Below are positions 6,182-15,248 of a DNA stretch of 25,072 nucleotides, one piece after another. The translations under genes and the position numbers were made by a program. Source of the stretch: Fidelibacterota bacterium UBA1134. Its GTDB lineage: Bacteria; Fidelibacterota; Marinisomatia; Marinisomatales; S15-B10. The stretch spans positions 1-25,072 of the forward strand of contig DCAL01000068.1 of assembly GCA_002311975.1 (NCBI GenBank). The letters are read 5' to 3'. The notes under the pieces were generated by a model. The model worked only from the letters and a program-made list of their open reading frames with translations. It did no database searches and was not told where the DNA came from. Within the stretch, counting starts at the first letter, position 1, and each line of letters begins with the position of its first letter.

Positions 6182-8647
6182 TTATACCTGAAACCAGTAG
6201 TTCAGCTTTATAAAGAGAGTATTCGATTTTGAGGGATCCCAGCTTCCCTCAGAGGCAGAGAAGGTGTTCGAATCGTTGAGGTTGTAGACAACGAAGAGAG
6301 TACTGCCCGGAAGATACTCCCACCTCCAGACAAAAGTCCCCACTGTATTGTTCAATCTGAAGTCGGGATCGTGCGCATAATCGTACGGTTCGAAATCGAG
6401 TGTCTTGGGTGCCGAGAGTGACTTGTAGCCGAAATAGTCCACATCTGCCTTGAACGGCTGAAAATAGATCTGAAAAGAGAGATCAGGTGAAAATGTCCAG
6501 TTCAGCCTCAGCGTAACGTCCTGCGTCTGTTGGGATGAATTGGCATAGATAATCTTTTCTCCATCATCCGCTTCCTCCACGCCAATCCACTCATCGTTTG
6601 TCTCCTTGATGTTTATCACACTGCGTACCGTGGCGCTCAGGTTTGGCGTCGGCCGAACGGTCATCCCCAGAGAGAACCTGTAGCCCCAGCTTCCGCTTTC
6701 CCCTCTGCCGAAGCCGACGGAGGGATTCAGAGAAATCCACTTCCGATTGTCAGTCCGCAGCCAGATGAACGCGCCGCGGCGGGGCAACTCTCGGATAACC
6801 CATGCCCTCGAATCTTTGAACGTGTCATCATCGTCAAAAGCCGGCAGCACATACTTCGTCCAAAGACCGAGAGACCAGTAGCTGAGCGTCGTGGCGTTGA
6901 GACTCACGTCCACCTCCCTGTCTAACACCGTCCCATCCGTTCTGGCGGCAAAATCGTAACCCAATCTCAAACTGCCCCTGAGAAGAGGACCCCAGGGATC
7001 CTGCCTTCTGAGACTCAGATCAGTCTCCAGCAATCTGAGTCCGGTACGTTTGAGGAAGCCGAGATCGTTCACATTGAAGTCGTCATCATACCAGGCACCC
7101 CTCAGCTTTAGATTCCACCAGACAGGATCATCATAGGCGAGATGAAGTCGTCCCGCGGTGCCTCTGGTAACACCGACCTGAGACATCATCATCTGCCCGA
7201 TGAAACTAACACGATTGTCAAGGAACTTCAGTCGCCAGTCGAGAGCGCCTGTTGAAGCTGTATGACCTCCCTTTCTCCTCTGATCAGTGAGCACCATACC
7301 GATTGTAGATAAATCGTTAACAATCTGTTTACGCAGCCGACCGATGAAATGGTTGGTGTACGGTTCCAAAAGGAATCGCTCCCGCACCACAGTGGTATCA
7401 TCAGGCATATACTCTACCGTACCGTATTCTTCATCCGTGACAGCCTCTACAACTCCAAACTCCAGCCCCGATGCCGTCTTACCCAAAAGCTTAGCCGCCC
7501 CAAGGATTGTAGTAGCTTGGGGCCGGGTCACAATTGACCCTTCCTCGGGCGAAAAATACCCCGGTCTTTTTCCAACTCGGCGCGAATGAAATAATCTCCC
7601 CTTAAAACTCGGGCTTGGATTCTCAAAGAACGACGCCCCCTCAACAAAGAACGGGCGCTTGTCATCGTAGAAAGTTTCGAAAGCTGTCAAGTTCAATACT
7701 GACGGGTCAGCCTCCACCTGACCGAAGTCCGGATTGATGGTAAGATTCAGCGTAGTGTTGCTGGCAAGCCCGTACTCAATATCGACGCCGGCGTTCCTGG
7801 TCAACTTGTCATCTCCATCAGCATGATAGCCGCCAAGACCGTAGGGAATCAGTTCAATCTGCCTCGGAGGGGGAACGTTGCTCAGTCCGTTCAGAATCCC
7901 GAATCTGGAAACATTTCCCTGAACGCCCCGCTTTTTCCCGGGCCATTCCAGCCGTTCCTGTTTGCGGAATATGAACCGCTTCAGAGAGACGCCCCAGGTA
8001 AGATTCTCAGCATGGGGAAAGTTGAACATGGAAAAGGGGAGGCGAAATTCTGCCACCCACCCTTCATCGCTGGTCTTCACCTGCACATCCCACACACCGT
8101 CCCATGAACGATCATACCGTTCATCATCATAGATGTAAGCGTCAACCTTTGAACCGGCGGCATTGACAATAAAATTGTAGGCAGTCCGATTATCATCGCG
8201 CGTATCCAATGCCAAGCCGACCCAGTCCGAACTGTTCACGGCAATAGGCTCCGATGAGCGTCTCATTCCGCCTCCGCCTGACGAAGTTCCGGTACGAATC
8301 CATGTGTCCCTCCTGGCCAGGCGGGAAACAATCCTGTCCGGGTTTTCGTCAAGGCTGATGAAGCTAACATAGAAATTGTCGTCATCGTAGAGAATGCGGA
8401 CTTCTGTCTGTTCGGTGGGCTTGCCCAGATCCACGGGATCCATCTGCAGGAAAGCGGTGATTGGTACAGCATCAAGCCAGACGGGATCGGAGAGGTCGCC
8501 ATCGATGCTCGGCGCCGCGGACGTGCGCACAGCAGTAACCTGACTGAATACCAGAGATGCGGGATCAATAGTGGAAAGAGAAGAATCTCCCGCCGACAAA
8601 CCGGATGCCAGAACGAATGAAATCAGAAGAGTAATGAACAATTTCAC
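6182..8647 (-). CDS. Outer-membrane DUF5916 protein with CBM9-like domain (copy 1)
   Basis: This 821-residue exported protein has a signal peptide (KLFITLLISFVLASGLSA, cleaved near residue 19). A carbohydrate-binding-family-9-like domain follows at about residues 40-230, beginning SIDGDLSDPVWLDA with YDDDNFYVSF. The rest is a DUF5916 region with many alternating beta strands, ending LFIKLNYWFQV, a typical aromatic C-terminal strand of an outer-membrane barrel. The hallmark block INPDFGQVEADPSVLN then RPFFVEGASFFE is intact. The open frame runs upstream to 8941, but that part overlaps the neighbouring gene. GTG 8647 is the first start giving a proper signal peptide. Ligand and role are unknown. 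It is the downstream member of a tandem pair. Confidence 0.85.
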   Translation of the reverse strand: MKLFITLLISFVLASGLSAGDSSLSTIDPASLVFSQVTAVRTSAAPSIDGDLSDPVWLDAVPITAFLQMDPVDLGKPTEQTEVRILYDDDNFYVSFISLDENPDRIVSRLARRDTWIRTGTSSGGGGMRRSSEPIAVNSSDWVGLALDTRDDNRTAYNFIVNAAGSKVDAYIYDDERYDRSWDGVWDVQVKTSDEGWVAEFRLPFSMFNFPHAENLTWGVSLKRFIFRKQERLEWPGKKRGVQGNVSRFGILNGLSNVPPPRQIELIPYGLGGYHADGDDKLTRNAGVDIEYGLASNTTLNLTINPDFGQVEADPSVLNLTAFETFYDDKRPFFVEGASFFENPSPSFKGRLFHSRRVGKRPGYFSPEEGSIVTRPQATTILGAAKLLGKTASGLEFGVVEAVTDEEYGTVEYMPDDTTVVRERFLLEPYTNHFIGRLRKQIVNDLSTIGMVLTDQRRKGGHTASTGALDWRLKFLDNRVSFIGQMMMSQVGVTRGTAGRLHLAYDDPVWWNLKLRGAWYDDDFNVNDLGFLKRTGLRLLETDLSLRRQDPWGPLLRGSLRLGYDFAARTDGTVLDREVDVSLNATTLSYWSLGLWTKYVLPAFDDDDTFKDSRAWVIRELPRRGAFIWLRTDNRKWISLNPSVGFGRGESGSWGYRFSLGMTVRPTPNLSATVRSVINIKETNDEWIGVEEADDGEKIIYANSSQQTQDVTLRLNWTFSPDLSFQIYFQPFKADVDYFGYKSLSAPKTLDFEPYDYAHDPDFRLNNTVGTFVWRWEYLPGSTLFVVYNLNDSNTFSASEGSWDPSKSNTLFIKLNYWFQV

Positions 8648-8720
8648 AGCACTAAATTTATAGCGAAAAATGATTCTTGTGCAGACAATTACAAACTGAC
8701 AAAAATTGTGGCAGCCCCGC

Positions 8721-11153
8721 CTACGTTTGAAACCAGTAGTTAAGTTTGATAAAGAGGGTGTTGAACTTGGAAGTAAACCAGTCATTTTCTGACTGTAGGC
8801 GGTAGTTTGAATCGTTGAGATTGTAAACAACAAAAAGAGTGCTGCCGGGGAGATATTCCCACCGTAAGACAAATGTACCGATGTTGTTCCGCAATTCAAA
8901 ACTGGGGTCATAAACGTAGCCGTCGTAAGGTACAAGATCAAGCGTCCTCGGCTGAAGCAGTTCCTTAAAATCGTAGTGGTGCCCGGTAACGCGAAACGGC
9001 TGCAAGTACATCTGCAGAGAAAGATCCGGCGAAAAGGTCCAGTTGAGACGAACGGTTATATCTGTCAACTCCTGCTTAAATGGAGAGTAGATGCGGTGAA
9101 TGCCGCTGCTGTCTTTAGTAACGCCCACGTACTGCTCATAGTTCAGATCGCTCCAGTGCATCATGCCGACAGAGAGGCGCAGATAGTCCGTGGGATTGAC
9201 CGTCAGAGAGAATTGCTGCACATTGCCCCAGCTTGCCGTCGTCCTCCTGCCGCCGAAGAGGGACCCTTTGAAGACGATTCGTTTGCGCGGATCAGTATTG
9301 AAAAAAACGTAGAACCTATATCCGCCGGGGCGCTGGATGATCCACGCATCTTCATGTTTGAAGATATCACCGTCGTTGTTGGACGGCAACAGAAACTGAC
9401 CGCCAAAACCGAATCCCCAGAAGCTCTTGAGCATATTGAACTGATTTATTTCAATGCGCCGTGCCAGCGAGATGCCGTCCGTGCGGGAATAGTTAAAAAA
9501 AGCAATCCTGAGGCTGTTGTGCTGAAAAGGTCCCCAAGGATCTTGCTTCCTTAAGCCGCCACCGGCCCGCACTGCCCATACGCCGACTCTCTGCAAAAAT
9601 CCCATGTCGTTGATGTCAAAACCGTCCCCATACCACGTACCGATGAGATCTACATTCCACCATTTGGGATCATTGTAGGCAAAACGAATCTGGGTCGCAT
9701 ATCCCTCCTTCTGACCTGTCCTTGAGGCGGCTGCCTGCCCGGCGAAGGTTAACTGATTATCGATGAACTTCCAGCGCCAATCTATAGCTGCCGTGGATGC
9801 ACTCTCACCCTTCTCCCGCCGTACATCCGTCACCATTGCGCCAATGGTGGAAACGCGGTTAAAGATCGGGTTTTCGACCCGGCCGATGAAGTAGTTACTG
9901 TACGGTTCCAGCAAGAACTCCTCCCCGTTCGCCTTCGTACCCACCTCCTCATCGGTGAAACTTTCGATCAAACCATACGCAAATCCTGATGGGAGCTTGC
10001 CGACAATTTTGGCGGCACCCAGAATCGTTGTCGCTTCCGGACTGCTGCGAAGTGAACCTTCAGACAGCGCAAAGTAGCCCGGCGCCTTCCCTATACGTCG
10101 TGAGTGAAACAGGCGAATGGGAGCAATCATGTGCCACCCCTCCTGCCAACTTTGAACCTCTTCACCGGTCTGCGGCGTGAAGAACGATCCTCCCTCTACA
10201 AAGAACGGCCGTTTCTCAGGATAAAAGGTCTCGAAGGCGGTAAGATTGAGTACCGACGGGTCGGCCTCAACCTGGCCAAAATCGGGATTGATGGTTAAAG
10301 TTGCTGTTGTATTGCTGGTGAATCCATACTTTAGATCCAAACCGATATTTTTCTTGAGGGATGATTCGTCGCCCGTGAGACGACCTCTCAGAACGTACGG
10401 TAGAGCTTCAATTTTTTTCGGCGGCGGAATATCGCTCAGCCCCTCAAGGATGCCGTAGCGGGAGACGATTCCTTTAACGCCGCGCGCTTTGCCTGGCCAC
10501 TCGTGCCATTCCTGTTTCCTGTAGATCATCCGGTTAAGCTCAAGACCCCACGTCAGTTCCGATACTGAACTGAACTGGAAAATAGAAAATGGCAGCTCAA
10601 ACTCAACACTCCATCCAGCTTCATCACTGGCCACCTGCGCATCCCAAACGGGGTCCCAAGAACCGTCATAATTCTCATCATCAGGAATGTAAAGATCCAT
10701 CTTGACGCCGGCGGCATTGACTATAAAAACGTAACCAGTGCGATTGTCGTTCTGTGAATCCAGAGCAATACCTATCCAGTCCGCATTTTCGTTGGCCGCC
10801 TCCATCCAGTCATCCCTGCGCGCCAAACGCTTCATGATCTGATCCGGCCGGGAATCAGAATTACGAAAGGCTACATAGAGATTCTCGTCATCATACAGGA
10901 TTCTCACTTCAGTAATTTCTGTGGGCGGCGCCAGATTCTGCGGCTCTACCTGAAGAAGATCAGTGACAGGTTGCGCCTCCTGCCATACAGCGTCGCTGAT
11001 GTCCCCATCAATGACAGGCGGAGTCGAGATACGCACGGCTCTGGCAATCTTCAACGGCAGCTTGGCGGCATCGATGAAATCTGTATCCTGAGCCGATAAC
11101 CGCACCGACAGCACAAGCAGATAAACGACTACTATCATGGGTGAGTACCGCAT
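8721..11153 (-). CDS. Outer-membrane DUF5916 protein with CBM9-like domain (copy 2)
   Basis: This 810-residue paralogue has the same architecture as its downstream neighbour. The signal peptide is MRYSPMIVVVYLLVLSVRLSA with cleavage before QDTD. A CBM9-like domain begins VIDGDISDAVWQEA at about residue 47. The DUF5916 barrel contains INPDFGQVEADPSVLN and RPFFVEGGSFFT and ends LFIKLNYWFQT. The two copies share long stretches near the C-terminus (EYLPGSTLFVVYNLNDSN in both) but diverge in the middle. The start could be ATG 11153 or the ATG five codons later; both keep the signal peptide. It is the upstream gene of the pair, 73 bp ahead of copy 1, so co-transcription is likely. Substrate is unknown. 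Confidence 0.87.
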   Translation of the reverse strand: MRYSPMIVVVYLLVLSVRLSAQDTDFIDAAKLPLKIARAVRISTPPVIDGDISDAVWQEAQPVTDLLQVEPQNLAPPTEITEVRILYDDENLYVAFRNSDSRPDQIMKRLARRDDWMEAANENADWIGIALDSQNDNRTGYVFIVNAAGVKMDLYIPDDENYDGSWDPVWDAQVASDEAGWSVEFELPFSIFQFSSVSELTWGLELNRMIYRKQEWHEWPGKARGVKGIVSRYGILEGLSDIPPPKKIEALPYVLRGRLTGDESSLKKNIGLDLKYGFTSNTTATLTINPDFGQVEADPSVLNLTAFETFYPEKRPFFVEGGSFFTPQTGEEVQSWQEGWHMIAPIRLFHSRRIGKAPGYFALSEGSLRSSPEATTILGAAKIVGKLPSGFAYGLIESFTDEEVGTKANGEEFLLEPYSNYFIGRVENPIFNRVSTIGAMVTDVRREKGESASTAAIDWRWKFIDNQLTFAGQAAASRTGQKEGYATQIRFAYNDPKWWNVDLIGTWYGDGFDINDMGFLQRVGVWAVRAGGGLRKQDPWGPFQHNSLRIAFFNYSRTDGISLARRIEINQFNMLKSFWGFGFGGQFLLPSNNDGDIFKHEDAWIIQRPGGYRFYVFFNTDPRKRIVFKGSLFGGRRTTASWGNVQQFSLTVNPTDYLRLSVGMMHWSDLNYEQYVGVTKDSSGIHRIYSPFKQELTDITVRLNWTFSPDLSLQMYLQPFRVTGHHYDFKELLQPRTLDLVPYDGYVYDPSFELRNNIGTFVLRWEYLPGSTLFVVYNLNDSNYRLQSENDWFTSKFNTLFIKLNYWFQT

Positions 11154-11385
11154 ATATGCTAAGATGTCTTCCCTACAGGTCCTGCAATAGTATCCTCAAG
11201 AAGGGAAGCAAATTTAATGGCACGGGAGTTCAAACAACAAGAGAAAGGTATAGCCGCGGACAGATTGAAAGATGTTTTTTCACCACTTCTTGCAGTTGGA
11301 GCAGACTATCAGTAACTTTTTGCAGACCAGCATATCCTATTCTTAATTATCTGATTCGGATCAAATCCGTGGAGCTCAGTCGATC
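11154..11385. other. Divergent intergenic region, DUF5916 / etfB
   Basis: These 232 bp separate two divergent transcripts and must hold promoters in both directions, although no clear consensus pair stands out. A 13-bp palindrome, CGGAT-CAA-ATCCG (11357-11369), lies directly before the etfB ribosome site (GGAG at 11371-11374) and could be an operator. It is short enough to be chance. No convincing reading frame or RNA gene is seen. Confidence 0.4.
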
Positions 11386-12159
11386 ATGAAAATTGGTGTC
11401 TTGACCAAACAAGTCCCCAGTGCGGACTCGCCCCTGAAACTGGACGGCGGAGGAAAATGGATAGGCGAAGAGAACGTCACCTTTGCCATCAATGAATCTG
11501 ACGCATACGCCCTTGAGGAGGCGCTTCGCATCAAGGAAGAGACGGGAGACGGCGAAGTGGTGGTGGCAAGCTTGGGTCCGCAACGCGTCCAGCGAGGGAT
11601 TCGTGAAGGATTGTCAAAGGGAGCAGACAGAGGCATTCATATCGAAGAATCGCTCCCTTACACGTCTGACCCTTTCCTGACTGCAACTCTTTTTGCAAAC
11701 ACCCTCAGGAACGAAAGTTTCGATCTCATCCTTTCTGGTCTTCAGTCAGATGATTTGGGATTGGGACAGGTGGGCGTCCTACTGGGAGAGATGCTGAGCA
11801 TGTCAACAGCTACGCTCGTTATGGAGACCGGAATCTCTGATAGTACTATCCGCGTGAAGCGGGAGCTGGAGGGCGGCTGGTTTCAGTGGACGACGTTGAA
11901 GCTACCTGCATCAATCTCCATCCAATCGGGTATCAACACTCCCAGGTATCCGTCACTGAAAGGTATAATGGGCGCAAAGAAAAAGGAAATCAGGTCTATC
12001 GCTCGAAACGAAGTTGACGATGGTGGAGCGACACTCCAAACTCTCAGAAAAGTCTACATCCCTCAAAAAGTGAAGCGGACGGAGATGATAGAAGGAGAGG
12101 CGGATCAGGTGGTCGCTAAGTTGATCGATATTTTTAAACGTGATATAAAGGTATTATAA
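11386..12159 (+). CDS. etfB: EtfB, electron transfer flavoprotein beta subunit
   Basis: EtfB and EtfA form the soluble flavoprotein that collects electrons from acyl-CoA dehydrogenases and similar enzymes. The 257-residue length is standard. It opens MKIGVLTKQVPSADSPLKL. The conserved ATP/AMP-binding fold shows in NESDAYALEEALRI and in LILSGLQSDDLGLGQVGVLLGEML. The family signature appears near INTPRYPSLKGIMGAKKK. It lies 8 bp before etfA and about 1.1 kb before a membrane Fe-S oxidoreductase, so the three likely form one electron-transfer unit. GGAG at 11371-11374 serves the ATG. Confidence 0.95.
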   Translation: MKIGVLTKQVPSADSPLKLDGGGKWIGEENVTFAINESDAYALEEALRIKEETGDGEVVVASLGPQRVQRGIREGLSKGADRGIHIEESLPYTSDPFLTATLFANTLRNESFDLILSGLQSDDLGLGQVGVLLGEMLSMSTATLVMETGISDSTIRVKRELEGGWFQWTTLKLPASISIQSGINTPRYPSLKGIMGAKKKEIRSIARNEVDDGGATLQTLRKVYIPQKVKRTEMIEGEADQVVAKLIDIFKRDIKVL

Positions 12160-12167
12160 GAGTACGC

Positions 12168-13142
12168 GTGGATATTCTTGTAGTACTGGAACACAAGAAC
12201 GGTACCATGCACAGGGCGAGCATGGAGGCCATCGCGGCGGGGCAGTCTCTGGCACGGGATCTAGGGCAGACGGTTTCGGTTCTCGCCATGGGAGAAGATA
12301 CCAGCCAGATGGCCCAGGAAGCTTCAGCCAAGGATGTGATGGAAGTTCTCACGGCGGAGCATCCTCTGCTGAAAGACTATTCGGCGGACGGTTATGCAAA
12401 AGTTCTCACTCAAGTTATCGAAGCAGAATCGCCAAAGTATGTTATCATGGGTCACACTTACATGGTGCGCGATTTCCTGCCGAAAGTGAGTGCCGCTCTG
12501 CGGAAACCACTGCTCGGTGACAACATTGCCTACCGGATCGAAGACGGCAGCATCATCTTCACGAAACAGGTTTTTGCCGGAAAACTGTCGGCCGATGTGG
12601 TTCCGAATGGTGATCCTCCCTATCTGGTGACGTTCCAGTCAGCGGCTTTTCAAGAAGATGCTGCGGCGGAGGGCAACGGTGCAGCGGTGCGGCCGGTAGA
12701 GGTAAATCTTGAATCCGGCCATATCAGTACCACTTCGGAAGAGCCGTTTCAGGAAACAACGACCACGGTTGATCTGGCCAGCGCCGATGTCATCGTTTCT
12801 GTTGGACGGGGAATCGGAAAGGAAGAGAACCTTTCTATGATCAAAGCACTGGCGGAAGCCCTGGGGGGACAAATTGCTTCCTCAAGACCGGTGGTAGATG
12901 CCGGATGGCTGCCGCCTTATCATCAGGTGGGAAGCTCGGGCCAGACGGTGGCGCCGACACTCTATCTTGCGCTGGGAATCTCCGGCGCTATACAGCACGT
13001 CGTCGGCATGAAAGGCTCCAAAAATGTGGTGGTCATCAACAAAGACTCTGATGCGCCGCTGTTTGAGATTGCCGATTTCGGCGTGGTGGGAGATATACTG
13101 GAGATCATCCCCAAGTTGACCGAAGCCGTTAAGGCCGCATAG
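12168..13142 (+). CDS. etfA: EtfA, electron transfer flavoprotein alpha subunit
   Basis: EtfA carries the redox-active FAD of the heterodimer. The 324-residue protein has an N-terminal alpha/beta domain (residues 1-190) and the C-terminal FAD-binding domain. The latter includes SVGRGIGKEENL, SSRPVVDAGWLP, HQVGSSGQTVAPTLYLALGI and SGAIQHVVGMKGSKNVVVIN, all typical flavin contacts. The chosen start is GTG 12168, in place just after the etfB stop, and the protein begins DILVVLEHKNG as expected. No extra N-terminal ferredoxin domain is present, unlike some bifurcating EtfA proteins. That fits simple delivery of electrons to the membrane partner downstream. Confidence 0.95.
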   Translation: MDILVVLEHKNGTMHRASMEAIAAGQSLARDLGQTVSVLAMGEDTSQMAQEASAKDVMEVLTAEHPLLKDYSADGYAKVLTQVIEAESPKYVIMGHTYMVRDFLPKVSAALRKPLLGDNIAYRIEDGSIIFTKQVFAGKLSADVVPNGDPPYLVTFQSAAFQEDAAAEGNGAAVRPVEVNLESGHISTTSEEPFQETTTTVDLASADVIVSVGRGIGKEENLSMIKALAEALGGQIASSRPVVDAGWLPPYHQVGSSGQTVAPTLYLALGISGAIQHVVGMKGSKNVVVINKDSDAPLFEIADFGVVGDILEIIPKLTEAVKAA

Positions 13143-13251
13143 CTCAGCAATTGAATACAGCCAACAGCTTGAGCCCGGAACTGAGCATCTTTGTACCACG
13201 ACTTTCTGCCCTGCGTAGAATAAGATCGTTTCTGAAAGGAACCTCTTCCTC

Positions 13252-15087
13252 ATGACATTCTCTCTGTTGGAAAAGACAGTTCTTGCCATCATCATCATCG
13301 GAGCCTTGGGATCGTTTTTCTATGAAGTGGTGAGACGACTTCGCATTGTGGCCCGAGGAACGGGAACACTTCCTCTGGATCGAATTCCGCAGCGCCTGAT
13401 CCGAACCGTCAAGGAAGTACTGTTTCACCGGCGCGTAATCGGTGGACGGTTCTGGCCGGGACTTATGCACGGACTGGTTTTCTGGGGATTCATCGTTTTC
13501 GGCGTCGTTACTCTCGATCACTTTGCTACCGGCTTCGGAACCCCTCTCCTCTCCGAAAATCAGCATCATCTCTACTCCATCGTCGTATTGCCTTTTTCCG
13601 TCCTGGTCATCATAGGCATCGGCTTCCTCGCCTACCGCCGCTTTATTCTCAAGCCCCATACTCTGGGCAAGATTTCTCTCACCTCGGGAATAGTGGCAAT
13701 CTTCATCTTTCTTCTGATGGTCACTTATATTTACGGTGAAATGAGTCCGCCGCTCCTGATAGCAAAAGTCAACTGGTGGCTGCACGCGCTGCTGGTACTG
13801 GCCTTCCTTGTACTGATCCCCAAATCCAAACACCTTCATCTCGTCTTCGCCCCATTCAACATCTTTCTGCGACCATTCGACACCCCTGACCATGACGCTG
13901 TCAAGATCGATCTGGAAGCGCCTGAAGAAGAGCTGGATGCCATGCTGGAGGGTCTGACGCACTTATCGAAGAATCAGACACTGGACGTATTCTCCTGCGT
14001 GGAATGCGGCCGCTGCACCGATGCCTGCCCTGCCCACCGCGGCGGCGGAATCCTCAACCCGAAACACCACTTCATGCTCGATCTGAGACAGCCGCTTCTT
14101 GATGGGGGTAGCACGGCCGTTCTGGACCAGATCAACATCGAAGCCGGATGGGAGTGCACTGCATGCCAAGCGTGCACCTTCGCCTGTCCTGTCGGAAACC
14201 AAGTGGAAAAGTCGGACGAAATCCGGAGACTGCAGGTTCTTGTAGAGGGCGCCGTCCCTCAGGAATACCAGAAACTGTTCATGAATCTTCAGGAAACCGG
14301 CAATACTGAAGGCGCCTTCCACAGTCCGCTGGCGGAGCGCCTGCCCAAGTTTACTCCCGATAAAGAGTATGTTCTGTGGCTCGGATGCTTCGCCCGTTAT
14401 GAGCTCGACCCTAATTTCACCAAATCGGTGGAGAACTACGCCCGAATCCTTGATAGTGGCGGCGTCTCCTACGGTATCCTTGAAGAGGAGTGGTGCTCCG
14501 GTGACCCGGCGAACCGCCTGGGAGAGAAGATGACCTTCCAGATGCTGATGGAACACAATATGGAGCAATTATCTCAGGTGAAGAAAGTAACGTCCATGTG
14601 CCCCCATTGCATCGTGAACCTGAGCAAGGAATACGGCAAATTCACCGATATTCATTACCGGGTGGAACATCATACCCAGGTTATCGCCTCCCTCATCGAT
14701 CAGAATAGAATCGACGTCTCATCTAAGGCACAAGGCGCTATCACCTACCACGATCCGTGTAATATGGCACGAACGATGGGAGAAGTGGAAGCTCCCCGGC
14801 GGACCCTGCGGACACTGGCGCCGGACTTTTTCGAGCTGGAGGAACACGGTACAAACACTCTCTGCTGCGGCGCCGGCGGCGGACTGTGGTGGAAGAAAGA
14901 AGGGACCGGCCGGACGCACCTTGTAAGAGCCGAACAGATCGTTAATTCTGGCGCAGAAACGGTAGTGACCGGATGCAATTTCTGCTACGGCATGTTCAAT
15001 CAGGGGTTGGATCCCCTTACTCCGGAGGGTCGCGAAACCGTGAAAGTGAAAGACTTAGCCGACCTTGTAGCCGAAAATCTTGCCTGA
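13252..15087 (+). CDS. Membrane-bound Fe-S oxidoreductase, EtfD/EMO type (ETF:quinone oxidoreductase)
   Basis: The 611-residue protein begins with about five membrane helices (residues ~9-25, 70-90, 108-128, 144-162, 175-195), resembling NarI-type heme b membrane domains. Two 4Fe-4S ferredoxin motifs follow: C249-C252-C255-C259 and C302-C305-C308-C312. Two cysteine-rich CCG (HdrD-like) domains come next, with C379/C415/C450/C453 and C503/C538-C539/C575/C578. Next to etfAB this is the architecture of the membrane EtfD/EMO proteins thought to pass electrons from ETF to menaquinone in beta-oxidation, replacing the flavin ETF-QO (FixC). AAAGGA at 13235-13240 supports ATG 13252. The quinone assignment is inferred from family and context. 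Confidence 0.9.
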   Translation: MTFSLLEKTVLAIIIIGALGSFFYEVVRRLRIVARGTGTLPLDRIPQRLIRTVKEVLFHRRVIGGRFWPGLMHGLVFWGFIVFGVVTLDHFATGFGTPLLSENQHHLYSIVVLPFSVLVIIGIGFLAYRRFILKPHTLGKISLTSGIVAIFIFLLMVTYIYGEMSPPLLIAKVNWWLHALLVLAFLVLIPKSKHLHLVFAPFNIFLRPFDTPDHDAVKIDLEAPEEELDAMLEGLTHLSKNQTLDVFSCVECGRCTDACPAHRGGGILNPKHHFMLDLRQPLLDGGSTAVLDQINIEAGWECTACQACTFACPVGNQVEKSDEIRRLQVLVEGAVPQEYQKLFMNLQETGNTEGAFHSPLAERLPKFTPDKEYVLWLGCFARYELDPNFTKSVENYARILDSGGVSYGILEEEWCSGDPANRLGEKMTFQMLMEHNMEQLSQVKKVTSMCPHCIVNLSKEYGKFTDIHYRVEHHTQVIASLIDQNRIDVSSKAQGAITYHDPCNMARTMGEVEAPRRTLRTLAPDFFELEEHGTNTLCCGAGGGLWWKKEGTGRTHLVRAEQIVNSGAETVVTGCNFCYGMFNQGLDPLTPEGRETVKVKDLADLVAENLA

Positions 15088-15153
15088 TCTTCCTCGGAGA
15101 CAGCCGGCATTTTGTGCCGTAAATCACACGCTTTATGAAACAATAAAAAAATC

Positions 15154-15182
15154 TTGCCAAGAGACAGGATAATGTCTATTTT
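15154..15182 (+). promoter_or_regulatory. Candidate sigma70-like promoter for the sorted secreted protein
   Basis: TTGCCA at 15154-15159 and TATTTT at 15177-15182 are 17 bases apart, giving 5/6 and 4/6 matches to consensus. It would start transcription about 60 bases before ATG 15249. The region overlaps a weak hairpin, so it is tentative. Confidence 0.28.
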
Positions 15183-15188
15183 TCTCTT
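15162..15188 (+). terminator. Weak hairpin with T-tract after the Fe-S oxidoreductase
   Basis: AGACA (15162-15166) pairs with TGTCT (15173-15177) around a six-base loop and is followed by ATTTTTCTCTT. A five-bp stem is weak for an intrinsic terminator, but the T-tract is in the right place to end the etf transcript. A second stem, CGGCA/TGCCG at 15105-15119, has no T-run. Confidence 0.3.
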
Positions 15189-15248
15189 AGTGGGGAAACA
15201 CAACAATTCCACCACAACATGTTCCATGACTAACTGGAGGACGATCCT

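Noticed and set aside
8648..8941. An N-terminal extension of 98 codons for DUF5916 copy 1
   Set aside because: Most of it overlaps the paralogous upstream gene in another frame, and it would place the signal peptide internally. GTG 8647 gives a normal exported protein.
11357..11369. Palindrome CGGAT-CAA-ATCCG before etfB as a proven operator
   Set aside because: Five-bp arms can occur by chance in 232 bp and no matching regulator is nearby, so it is only mentioned within the intergenic entry.
13151..13255. A TTG-started 34-codon frame between etfA and the Fe-S oxidoreductase, ending in an ATGA overlap
   Set aside because: No ribosome site, no recognisable protein character and a rare start. 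109 bp without a stop in one frame is not unusual.
13144..13962. A 272-codon - strand frame opposite the Fe-S oxidoreductase N-terminus
   Set aside because: It is highly charged with no domain and lies entirely antisense to the membrane segment of the oxidoreductase; it is a shadow of hydrophobic codons.
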